Shown here one piece after another: positions 1 to 10,746 of a stretch of 64,000 nucleotides of DNA. The stretch is from Onchidella celtica (lineage: Eukaryota > Mollusca > Gastropoda > Systellommatophora > Onchidiidae): NCBI GenBank assembly GCA_963931925.1, contig OZ007569.1, positions 19,202,482 to 19,266,481 of the forward strand, given 5' to 3'. Position 1 is the first letter of the stretch. Every line of letters starts with the position of its first letter. The notes under the pieces are model-generated. The model was not told the DNA's origin and did not search any database. It saw only the letters and a list, made by a program, of their open reading frames with translations. Both the position numbers and the translations under genes were made by a program.

Positions 1-1460
1 GCAGCTCCCATACTCCATAGGCTCCCATATAGGCAATAGAATAAACGATCAATACAGTTTTAATGATATTTACACGTTCCCCGCGGAGAATAACGCTCTC
101 TCTAACAGACCCCATCCTATAAGGTTTCGTAATATATATATAACGGCGTTTCCGTGACTCTCTCAGAGGCAGTAGTTATACCAAAGTAACCCCACTAGAT
201 TTAGGTTCTACAATCATGAACATTAAGTAAAATACACATACATCGTACAATTAACTTACCACTCAGCAACAGCTCAAATGCCGACAAGATACCAAAGATA
301 CCACGCTCTGACAAAGGATGTTTGCGGGTTCCCTGACCTTCCCCACTCACAAGACTAGTACAAAGTTACAGTTGCAGTTGTGGTCTCCTCTTCGGCACGA
401 AGCTGGTGAGTGCTCTCAGCGGTCTGAAGTTGGAAGGAGCGTTCGGGGATTTATACCCAGTCGGGTAGCGTCCCATGACGCTCACCGAGTGTACATTAGT
501 TATCCTAATAGCCACCCCCGTCGACTCCACGTCAAATACTATTGAAGCATCTCTACCCCCCCCCCCCCAAGCAATTCCGAGGTTATCTGATCGTCAAGTA
601 CGGCGGTCAAGTAAACACTACCCTTTCCGGGTGTCAAAACGCTTTCCGTTGCATCGGCTACTTTCCCCCTCTGGCCTACAATAACTCTGTCTCCCCGCCG
701 TTAACTATCTTCCCACGCTAATTATACCTTGCCGGTCTGTCACCCTGTTACACACACACAAACAACACACCGGATTTGACCATTTGATACATTAGATCTA
801 AATGAAAAATATAATCCTCCTCAGGCCTGTTTTAGACATTGTCTGCTGAAATTGGCATAACGCTAAAGAAGGAGCGTCATTCTTCAAATTTCTCAACTTA
901 AAAAAAGATTGAGAAAAATTAATTTTGCATAGAGCATGGTGTACCGGTACTTGTGTTCTTATTTCCAGTTTAATTACCCATGCCCTGACAATACTGACAA
1001 CGAGCCTGAGAACGAGAACTTCATTGTAACCGGACCAGAACATTTTTAACTGCTGAAGACTGCTACATTCTCAAAACGCGCTGTGAATCGAAAGGTGCTT
1101 AGTTTACAACAAGCCTAGTGAATAAAAATTGCTAACTCAGGAGAAAAGTATCAGTTCTATGATTAGAGTGGGAAGGGACATCACATTCACAGCTGATGCC
1201 GGCAGTGAAACTCTACTCTACACTCACCAGAATACACGCCGTTACTATTCTCAGTCCCCAGCGCTATCGATTAGGTCCAAGTGGTGACAGTTTTTATCTG
1301 AATAGATCTATTAGCCTTAGGTAAGCCAAATCTAGATCTAGATGTTATGGCTTAGTACGCTCAACGGGGTTGCTTTAATGAAAGAAAAATAATACTAGTA
1401 TGATGGAGGAAATTGGATGGTGCCTTTATTACCATCTACTAGTTTGCTTGAATAACGGAC
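1..1460. other. Intergenic, no gene recognised
   Basis: I see no supported gene. Short open frames here have no recognisable motif. A run of 13 C residues lies at 556-568 and a short AT dinucleotide tract near 130-142. Confidence 0.5.
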
Positions 1461-1732
1461 TGGGCGCTTTTTCGGTAGTTCCCACCCCAACTTACCTCTA
1501 GAGGCTATATTAGTCGATTGCCAGATTGATATGTAACGACGTGAGGGTCTAGTCAGTTTGTATCATCGAGGCCGTAGGCCGATGTTCATCTGGGAAGTAG
1601 ACAGATTGACATATCAGGATCAGGGAAAGCCGCCGGGGTAGCTATGTATTGTTTTTTCACTTGGACTATGGAAAGCATTCGGAAGTCCTTCCGTTAACCG
1701 GGGAGGGGTGGGAACAACCGAAAAAGGGCCAC
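1461..1732. mobile_element. Short MITE-like element with terminal inverted repeats
   Basis: The two ends are inverted copies of each other. The left end reads GCTTTTTCGGTAGTTCCCAC and the reverse complement of the right end reads CCTTTTTCGGTTGTTCCCAC. The roughly 270-bp interior has no coding potential. An ACTG lies just outside both ends but the exact boundaries and target duplication are uncertain. The superfamily is not determined. Confidence 0.55.
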
Positions 1733-2458
1733 TGACTGTTAGTTAGATCTATCGATTGTCATTGCTGGTCAGTAAATTTATTGTCTGTATTATTTATAAT
1801 AAGAGAAAGCTCCTATCTCATCACTCTGCTATTGTAATGATCAAAGTAGTCCAAATTGCCATGGCCCATGTTCTACTGCCAGTGTGAATTTAAAAAGAAA
1901 ATAATGCCCAGAATAAGGCATCAGGAGGCCTACAGATCAGCTGACCCCCAAAAATAATTCTTCAGGTCGATAAAACAATTTTATTTGCTTTTTTCAAAAC
2001 TATGAAAATAAAAAAATGACAGAGGCAATCATCATTTTAGCACAGCTAGGGTTTATGTTGGATTTTAATGGCATGTGCGATCTGATGCAAGTGCTTATGA
2101 CCCTGCCTAAATTCTTGCATGTAGTGGAAGAAGGAAAATAAATGGAAAAGTAGTTCTCTCAGCTGAGAATGTGTGTTTTGTTTGCCTTATATTCTTCTTC
2201 TCAGTCTCATATTAAGACATTACTTGGGAAAGAATTGGTACAGCTTTCATTGTCATGTCAAGAAATAGGGAATGCATTTATAACTGGGTAGTTCATTTTT
2301 GCTGGTTATCCCTCATACAGATCAGTTAAAAGTCAAGTTCCATCCATCGCACCATCACATAATAATATCTATCCATGCAATGTGAAATAATCACCATGCG
2401 AAAAGATTATGCAGCAAATGATTTTATGCCAAAAATGTTTCTTTCTTGCTTTAACAGA
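1733..2458 (+). other. 5' flank and probable untranslated first intron of the AlkD-like gene
   Basis: No coding exon is seen. A pyrimidine-rich tract followed by AACAG ends at 2457, immediately before AATG, so the coding start at 2459 probably lies two bases into an exon whose upstream partner is a non-coding leader exon. The promoter itself was not identified. Confidence 0.45.
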
Positions 2459-5400
2459 ATGCCTGCTACCCGTTCCCGGAAACAACATTCACTGCAGAAT
2501 CAGCAGGTCTTTAAAACTGTGCAACAAACAGAGGCAGATAATGGAGATGAGATACAACAACCTCAGACAAAGAGACGGAAACTTAGTGAAACCAAGACCA
2601 AGAAGGGACAGTCTGAGGCAATATCTAAAACTAAAACTTCTAAAGCCAGACAACCAGCAGCCAGTGTCTCAGTCTCACAAATATTAGAAACACTCCAGGA
2701 GGAATTTGAAAAATTAAGAGATGAAACTAAAGCAGCAGCAATGAAAAAGTATATGAGGAATCAGTTTCACTTCTTTGGAATACCCTATCCACCACGAAGG
2801 GCAATTTGTGTTGATGTAAGAACTTCACTGGTGATCATGCACTTTTCTTTAAAATGTAGTCTTGATCTTTATTGTCGCAGTGAAATTTAATATACTCAGT
2901 GTCATGAGGAGTGTTTCCCTCCTTCTCTGTCTCAATTTAGTTCTAATTTACTTTATCCAGTTCATTAATTTTTTATTTTTCTTCTAGTCAATCTTTCCAG
3001 CAAACACTTTGTTATTTGAGGGCAGCAGGGAAAAGAACAACTGTAGTTACAATAGTGATTTTCGACCACATTCGCACTGTGTTCAAGTTTAATTTATCAG
3101 CTTTGTCTGTGTGAAAGTAAACCAAAACTTAAAAATTGACCTGCAGTCACAAAATGTTAGAAAATCACCCTTTCAGTTGCAAAGTTGTAGACTTTCAAAT
3201 ATTCAGAATCGATTCATGTTTTTGTAACCATGTTTTTTTCCCCACCTTTTTTCCATTGTTATGAATGAGTGCACAGTGTTGTTAGATGGTGACAGATATG
3301 TTGCTTGTTATTGGTGTATCTGATATAAATGAATTGTCTTTCTCCACCATATTCTGCATAACTGAAACAATCCTCATTGAAGTAAGTAGCGGGCAGTGAT
3401 ACATGGTAGTTAGATAACCCAGCATCCCTGTGTCAATCTGATGTAGATTTGTGTAAAATTTCTGCAGGATTGGTAGGATTACTGTAGGGACAGATTTCCT
3501 ACATCAAACCAATGTTGTCATGATAAAGTAACCGACAGATCTTTGTATCAACAGTGGTCATTCCCATGAGCTAACTTAACATGCTTCCTTCCTGTTGGAT
3601 TTCTATAAGGTTGCTGGTTGATACATGTACACATATTTCAAGTCTCATGTTCATTTTAAACAGATTTGGAAAGAGGTGAAGGCATTAAGCTCTCGTGATC
3701 TACGGACCTTAGCTCAACAGACATGGAATTCAAAAGAGAGAGAGTTCCATCAATTTGCTGTTGATTTGTTAGAGCGAGAGAAATTCCGTCTTTATGCTGA
3801 TGAATGTGATTCTCCCAGTCAGCGTGCTCATCAGTCGCTGTCTTTTGTGAGGACATTCATTGACTCCAACCGGAGTTGGTGGGACACTGTGGACCCCCTG
3901 TCAATTGCTGGTAAGATTATTAAAGGAAAGATCTGTTCTGTGAAGTGTTTGAGTTTGCGTTTGAGGCTTGCCAGCACGATGAAGGCCACTTTGTGCCTTT
4001 CACAGTCTATTTGGGTACTTTATTTATGTGTTCATCAAACTAAATTTCATGAGTGGAATTAAATAGCTGCATATGAATTTTATCATATTGGTAAAATTCT
4101 CCAAAAGTTATTTTGTATGGACCTGAAAACAGTTTTGTAAATGAGTGCAAAAGTTTAGTTGTAGAGCTTGAGAGTCATGTGAATGAAAATGATATTAAAT
4201 TAGGAAAAGGTGCACTCCTGTTTAAGAAGAAAGTTTATACACGCTTGGCCCATCAGGAGCTTCTGCATTTGATAATGAATTGGAGGAAGATCTTACCACC
4301 AAACCACCATACCCTTATCCATTGCATCAATCGTGACACTGAAAAATAACTGAGCCATATATCCATCATGTGCTGTGTATGATGTATTTTTATGTTTATT
4401 AAAGTTCATCGTTTAACCAATTCAAAAGTCATGTATGTGATTCCGTTACCAACATATTCAGTCATATGCACAAACATAATTGTGCCAAGGTAAAATGTAT
4501 GCCCGTACACAAATTTATTGTATCTCAGTATCTGTTTCCTTTGTCTTTTCTCAAAGTTAGAGAATGCTTTTCCTGGTTTTATCCGTCCGTTAATATTCAA
4601 ACTGTTTCTTTCGCCTTCCATGCCCAAAGATCATTTAATATGAATATTCTTAAGTAGGTATATGATCCAGGTCATCGTAACATATCGTCTGTAGACGGCC
4701 AACATTACTAGATTTAATTCTCATACTGAATTTCTTTCCTGTTCAGGAAACCCTTATTATTGTAAAATTTGGCGAGGTCATACATATCATTATCTAAATG
4801 TTCATTAACTAAGTCGCAGTTGCATCTTTGGTTTCTGCGCATTTTTGTCCCCATATGAATGAAGTTTTAACTGAGAAGTCTTCTGTCTTTGCAACACATG
4901 CTCCTTTCAAGGATGTAATGAATATTGACATTTCCTCTTTTTACAGTGGTGGGACCTCTTGTTCGCCAGTATCCAGATGACCTACTTCCTGAAATGGACA
5001 AATGGAATCTAAGTCCAGTATTCTGGATCTGCCGTGCTTCCATCCTGTATCAGCTGAAGTATAAAAAAGACACTGATGTAGACAGACTTTTTAGGTGTGT
5101 GTGTTAATAATAGCCAAAAAAATGAGCTATTTTAGTATTTACTTTGACAGTGACAGTCAAATGCGAGTGATTGAAAGTTCATAGATATGAAAAGTCTTTC
5201 AGCTTGTGTTTCCAATGTTTATGTTATGATTTGTAACAAACAAAGCATTCAAAATGAGTGGTGTTAAATACATAGACACGGTATTAATTAGTCAGATTTT
5301 ACGAATTTTTTAAGGTGTATGTATGCATGTATAATAAATGTGTTTTAGGGCACATATATAGAAGTACATTACAAATGGATGGGACAAATATTGAAAGTGA

Positions 5401-6739
5401 TCAATGGAGAAAAGAACTGCAAATATGAGTTAACTTGTTGAAAGAGATCTAATCACTTGCAGGGGAAGCTAAGGAGACATCATAAAGGCATGTTATATGT
5501 ATCAATTCAACAAACTCATCAGAGTACTGGTTCTTCTGAGTGGATGAAAATTAACTGCAGAAATAATATACATCGTTCAAACTGATATCAGAGCCTTATT
5601 AAAGCTAGGGTTGCATATTTTCAAAATCAGTTTCTCTTCATATTGCAGTGGAGAAAGGTTAAATCGAAAATGGATAAACCGAAAATAGCGGTAAACCGAA
5701 AGAAAACAGGAATCCCCAATTTTTTTCCTCTTTATCTTTGTTAACAGACCAGCACTAAACCGAAATAGCCCTACTGTTAAACTGAAAAGAAAGTTGCTGA
5801 ATTCAGTAGTGCCAGTCCACTGTGATTTTTGCCATGGGACGAATCAAGTTACTGTACCATCCGCCCCCTTCCCCCTCCCATGAAAATTTTTTTTCGAGCA
5901 GAGCACACTTTATTCTGCCAGAGCGTATAGGCCTACATGGGAGCGGCAGCACTACAGGGGGAGAGGGAGGCCTATAGCCTCGCTGGACTGAAATTAGTCA
6001 GCAGCCGGAAAGAAGTTAGGCTACTCGTGAGTGACTTTTTGTGTAAAATGTATGACATTGGAAAAACGATACAGTATACTAGCAACAGCAGACAGTGTAG
6101 TTCACAGCATCGTGTGCGGTAACAGTAACGAGATCAGTAGGATGGCGATTCTGTGCTGTCCGTCCACACTCACGTCTCTCTACTCTGAGAGTTACCCCAC
6201 ATTCGTTCACATATCCATGCTTCGTGTGTCCCTAGGCCTGAGCAATCGCCCATCCTCATCCCCAGTCACAAACACAGAGCAACGGAGATCGTGTTAGTCT
6301 CTTCCTTAAATGCACTTACATTTGTCCTCTTCGATAGTGATTTGGGCTACCTCTCTTGAAACTGGCGTTTTTCAAGCCTCCTATTGGTAAACCCAAACTC
6401 TTTCTAAACCAAAAACAAACCTCATGGTCCTGCCGATTTCAGTTTAACCGTTGTCTACTGTACAATCCAAAGGCATTTTATCTGTTGGGATTTCAAAGGA
6501 GCGTAAAAAAGTATATATTTATTAATGCATATGTTCCTAATATTCATTTTATTACATCTGTCCTCAGGTACTGTTCACAGGTAGCCCATGACAAAGAATT
6601 TTTTATCCAGAAGGCAATTGGTTGGGCATTAAGAGAATACCACAAGACAGATGCAAAAGTGGTGTATGATTTTGTGCAGAAAAACAAGAAGAAAATGTCA
6701 ACTCTGAGTGTCAGAGAGGCCTTGAAGCACCATAAATGA
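2459..6739 (+). CDS. AlkD-like DNA alkylation repair glycosylase, four coding exons
   Basis: This gene encodes a 307-residue nuclear DNA glycosylase of the AlkD HEAT-like-repeat family, which excises positively charged N3- and N7-alkylpurines. Coding exons are 2459-2815, 3664-3910, 4947-5094 and 6568-6739. All introns are GT-AG and phases join exactly. The first 75 residues are a low-complexity, Lys/Arg-rich tail with a KRRKLSETKTKK-type nuclear localisation signal. The AlkD fold occupies about 75-300. Trp192 and Asp196 (in SWWDTVD), Arg231, Trp270 and Arg273 (in AIGWALREY) keep exactly the spacing of Bacillus cereus AlkD Trp109, Asp113, Arg148, Trp187 and Arg190, so catalysis is likely intact. 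Bacterial members lack the basic N-terminal extension. A MITE occupies part of intron 3. The start was chosen because a splice acceptor sits two bases upstream. Family assignment is firm; the in vivo substrate is inferred. Confidence 0.93.
5646..6460. mobile_element. Pogo/Tigger-like MITE, copy 1, in AlkD intron 3
   Basis: An 815-bp non-coding element with imperfect terminal inverted repeats that begin CAGTGGAGAAAGG and, on the other strand, CAGTAGACAACGG. It is homologous along its length to the copy at 8443-9254. Several TAAACCGAAA-like phrases recur near both ends. TA follows the right end; the left flank is TG, possibly a mutated TA. Confidence 0.75.
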
Positions 6740-6963
6740 GAAATAGGAGACAACAAATGCTTATTTGCATGTGTACCAAAATATTTCATTCTCATTTACA
6801 AACTAAGCCAGTTACTGGACTGACAACAGTGTGGTAGTGATTCGTGTTGATCTCTATTTGCTGCTTTTCAATATTGTGCCATATTATGTGAAACTTTATC
6901 TGAATGTAGGATTAGGTAATTTGGACCATTTTTATTTAAATCTTATATTCATGTAAGGCTTAA

Positions 6964-7286
6964 CACTTTCCCTACAGTACAGCGCACACTGCGTCGCACA
7001 CCTTCCCCAGCGACAGACAGTACAACGCAACCTGCGTAAAGGTATTCCTTGACCACTATATTGGAAAATTTTAACATCCTGTGTTGTTGAACTTTAAAAA
7101 TAGAATTCTTGGTAAAGCTTCCTTTGTCCTAGCATGTCCAGTGATACCATGTGTGCGATAAGTGTGTAGTTTGGACAGCTGTTATGTAGTATGGCAATCT
7201 TTGTTTACAAATGCACAGGACAGCATGGCATATAACCCCAGGAAGTGCTCCGTCCAGATGTGGAATGCTGGCCGGTAGGGAAAGAG
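6964..7286. mobile_element. TTAA-flanked (piggyBac-type) MITE
   Basis: The element is bounded on both sides by TTAA (6960-6963 and 7287-7290). Its ends are inverted: CACTTTCCCTAC on the left and CTCTTTCCCTAC on the reverse strand at the right. It is about 320 bp with no coding capacity. TTAA target duplications are the hallmark of piggyBac-superfamily insertion. It lies just after the AlkD stop codon, probably inside the 3' untranslated region. Confidence 0.7.
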
Positions 7287-7334
7287 TTAAAAACTGCATT
7301 CTATTATTATTTAATATAATGATTTAGGTCAATG

Positions 7335-7401
7335 AATAAAACCATTGTAATTATTGTATGTAATTCCTATTATGGGTAAAGATGATGCTCTTCACAATAA
7401 A
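7335..7401 (+). terminator. Candidate polyadenylation signals of the AlkD-like gene
   Basis: Two AATAAA hexamers occur at 7335-7340 and 7396-7401. They are the first clear signals I noticed downstream of the stop at 6739. If used, the transcript would include the TTAA-type MITE in its 3' untranslated region. Transcript data would decide. Confidence 0.4.
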
Positions 7402-8440
7402 TGGAGTGCCACATCTGACAACTGACAGCTTGAATTTGCGGAGTGACCGGCTGTTTTGGTTATCAGGCCAGATGTGAGAACAAGACGCAGATGAGCAGTC
7501 TGATAATACTATACGTACGAGGAGCTAATGACAGAGACAGATCCAAGCCTTAGCGTACTGGACCCTAGTCCACTAAAGCGAGAACCACAAGGCTCGGTCA
7601 GATGTCTGACCAAGGCAATGGTAAAGCATTTTGTCCTACTGTTCTGTCTACCAGGAATGCGGAGGTTCCAATCATTGTAGGGAAAGATACCAAGAGCCAC
7701 CGCCAAGCAGCACCGTCATTACAGTGTGATTGTCTGCTAATTAATTTAAATGGCTTGTGTGAAGCAGTGAAGAGATATAGCATGCTTATTTATTAATTAA
7801 GAAGTGAGGAATGTAATTGTGAGTTAAATAACCCTCATAAATATTTAGCCGGCGAGTCATGTGACTGTAGCCGTTGAAGGATAACTGATTGTTTCCAAAT
7901 TGAACATTGATTTTGTCATAGCAGTTTCATTCCATACCCTAATTATATTATATTTATTTTTATATTTATATTAATACATATTGTGGCCCTGCAAGCCTGA
8001 CAAAACTAATTCCTTGATTTATTTAGTATTTTAAGTGAGAAAGTTAGTGTGTCTGTCGAGTGTGGGTTTGGACCTCTCAGATCAAGCAGTCGAATGACAT
8101 GACCCACATCGTGACAGACAATAAAGTGATGCTTATCTTATAATGGAGAAAAAAAAAACATATAGGCCAAAAACAGGATTTTACCGGTGACACAAAAATC
8201 ATTTCGTGTTGTGATGTTTGTTCACTTTCCATTTTGTGATGACCAATGGAAACTACTGGTTGTACAAAGTTACGACCCCCATGTTAGGACCGGAGCACAT
8301 TTCATTCTGTAAAATGGTGTCAAAAAGTGAATTTGACCTAACTTCATATAGCCCCACAGCCATTTTACTGTAACATGGCATACTGGCCAATGTTGAGCTT
8401 TTCAGTGAGAATATCTTTTGTATCTCTTGCTATTTATTTG
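7402..8440. other. Intergenic, no gene recognised
   Basis: No supported gene. The stretch 7440-7790 has a mixed, higher-GC texture unlike its AT-rich surroundings and may be an old repeat, but no termini were found. Confidence 0.4.
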
Positions 8441-8442
8441 TA

Positions 8443-9254
8443 CAGTGGAGAACGGTTAAACCGAAAATGGCCAAACCAAAACTAGCGCTAAACCGAAAGA
8501 AAATAAGAATCCCCGATTTTTTTCCTCTTTATCTTTGTTAACAAACTAGCGCTAAACCGAAATAACCCTATGGTTAAACCGAAAAGAAAATTGCTGATTC
8601 AGTGGCCAGTCCACTGTGATTTGCCATAGATCGAGTCAAGTCACCGTATCACCCCACCCCCCCCCCCCCCTTCAAAAAATGAGAGCAGAGAATGCTTCGC
8701 TCTGCCTGGTAGTTAGGCCTACATGGAAGTGGCAGCACTACAGGGAGATAGGGGGAGAGGGAGGGAGGCCCATAAACTCACCGTTCCGAAATCAGACGGC
8801 AGCAGACGTTACGTTCGGCACATCGCGGCTGACCTTATATGTAAAATGTACAACATCAGAGAGTCAACACTAGTTATCGCAGACAGCGTATTTCATGGCA
8901 TCGTGTACGGTAACGGTAATGAGGTCGACGGGACGGCGATTCTGTACTGTCCATCCACACGCATGTCTCCCCATTCAGAGAGTTAGTCCTCATTCACCCG
9001 CATATCCATGCTTTGAGTTTGCCTAGGCCTGAGCAATCGTCCACCCTCATTCTCAGTCAAAAACAAAGAGCAAATGAGGACGTCTTGAGTCCGTTTAGCC
9101 TGTGCACTTACATTATTTGTCCTCTATGATAGTGATTTGGGCTGCCTCTCTTCAAACTGGCATTTTTCAATCCTCCTATCGCTAAACCGAAACTCTGTCT
9201 AAACCGAAAACAAACCCGTGGTCCCGCTGATTTCGGTTTAACCATTGTCTACTG
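8443..9254. mobile_element. Pogo/Tigger-like MITE, copy 2
   Basis: An 812-bp element with TA on each side (8441-8442 and 9255-9256). Inverted termini begin CAGTGGAGAACGGTTAAACC on the left and CAGTAGACAATGGTTAAACC on the reverse strand. The phrase TAAACCGAAA recurs several times near both ends, resembling clustered transposase-binding sites. It lacks any transposase frame and is non-autonomous. A TA duplication and CAGT ends fit the pogo/Tigger branch of the Tc1-mariner superfamily. Confidence 0.8.
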
Positions 9255-9256
9255 TA

Positions 9257-10162
9257 TTTGAGTACACCAAAACTGAGCATCTGGCTTGAAATCTCAGTTC
9301 CATAAAACATTCCCAGGCCAAGTGTGTTATTTTATATTAAGTAAACGTATAAATTATCACTTGGTTCAGATGCCCCAAGGCAAATTTCTTAAATGCATAT
9401 AGCATGTGTTATTGACTGTCTCCTAGTAGGTAGTCCAAACTGCCCCACTGAAGGGGCGAAATCCCGTTTTGGCATAATTTTAGGCCAGCATTACAAGGAT
9501 ACTACTGCTGTGTGTTTATGTGAAACGGCATGTATCCTACATCAAAATAAAGTTCAGTACTTCCTCTGTCAAAGTATATTATCTTTTGTATTGTTTAATG
9601 TGTGTAGCCATGTGCTTTTATTGCTTGAACAAGACACAGTCTTGCCGTTTTCGCCCTGAGCCGCCCACACTGACAAAGGATTGTGGAGCCTCGCGCCGGT
9701 GTAAAGCACGTGTTTGAAAATAGCTCAAACAGAAAGCCAGATAATGAGGTTTAATTCAATGTATTTTTCATCCTGTTTTAAGTTGAAATTCCTTTAAAAA
9801 TCGTTTGTTGGAAAGTTTGTTGATCGAGAAACTGGCGGAAACTTTAATAGATCAGGATCAAAATTATACGCAAATGAACCTCAGCCTTTGTATTTTTAGG
9901 GTGTGCCAAAATTAGACTTAGAGCATGTTTCGGCGCTAAGCTTTTTATAGACCCACCCAATGCTTAATTTCGTCGCCTTTTTCTGACATTCAGTGCTAAG
10001 TCAATGCTGACGCAGTTGATCTCCTTTTTAATTAAAAAAAAATAACATTATTTTTGTCTCCCTTGTAAGAGTTCACACAGAAGAATTGATGTCGGATGAA
10101 GTTTGATGACTAAAAATAGTAAAATGAGATGCTTGTACTACATTATTTTGTACCCCTCGAAA
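9257..10162. other. Intergenic, no gene recognised
   Basis: I see nothing supportable as a gene. No termini or repeat structure were recognised. Confidence 0.4.
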
Positions 10163-10745
10163 AAAATTCAGCAACAGAGGCAGAAGTCAAAGCACGAATT
10201 GGAAAGGCACAGGCAGCTTTCACGTCCTTAAGCAAGATTTGGAGAACCAAGGATATATCTCTAAAAACAAAGCTGAGGATATTCAACTCGAACGTGAAGT
10301 CAGTCCTGTTGTATGGATGTGAGACTTGGAATGCGTCCCAGGCCTGCATAAAGAGAATCCAAGTTTTCATCAACAGATGTTTGAGGAAGCTACTTAAGAT
10401 CAGATGGACAGACAAGGTCAGCAATGAAATTGTTTGGAAAAGAACAAGACAGAGCCCAGTCAGAGAGGAAATTGGTAGGAGGCGATGGAGATGGATCGGC
10501 CACACTCTCAGGAGGCCAGGAAACAGCATCGCGAAGAAGGTATTGGATTGGAATCCCCAGGGCAAGAGATCAAGAGGAAGGCCGCGCGGAACGTGGAGAA
10601 GAGCCAGAGAAAATGATGTGCAACGAAGCGGAAAGACTTGGAATAATGTAAAGAGACTGGCCCATGATAGAGAGGGATGGAAAGTGTTTGTTGGTGGCCT
10701 ATACCCTGATCCAGGGTGAGAAAGGCAATGATGATGATGATGATA
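10163..10745 (+). mobile_element. 5'-truncated RTE-like LINE, 3' end of the reverse-transcriptase frame
   Basis: An open frame ending at 10719 encodes the C-terminal part of a non-LTR retrotransposon protein of the RTE/endonuclease-reverse-transcriptase type. Landmarks are KARIGKAQAAF, LRIFNSNVKSVLLYGCETW, RWRWIGHTLRRP and GRPRGTWRR. Immediately after the stop comes GAAAGGC and then a run of ATG/TGA triplets (10729-10746), the simple-repeat tail typical of RTE-type LINEs. The catalytic FADD-type region, the endonuclease and the 5' end are missing, so the copy is dead on arrival. The left boundary is approximate. Confidence 0.85.
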
Positions 10746-10746
10746 A

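Noticed and set aside
7540-7680. tRNA-derived SINE with A- and B-box-like words (TAGCGTACTGG and GGTTCCAATC)
   Set aside because: The two words are about 110 bp apart, too far for a tRNA-type promoter, and no cloverleaf or tail was found.
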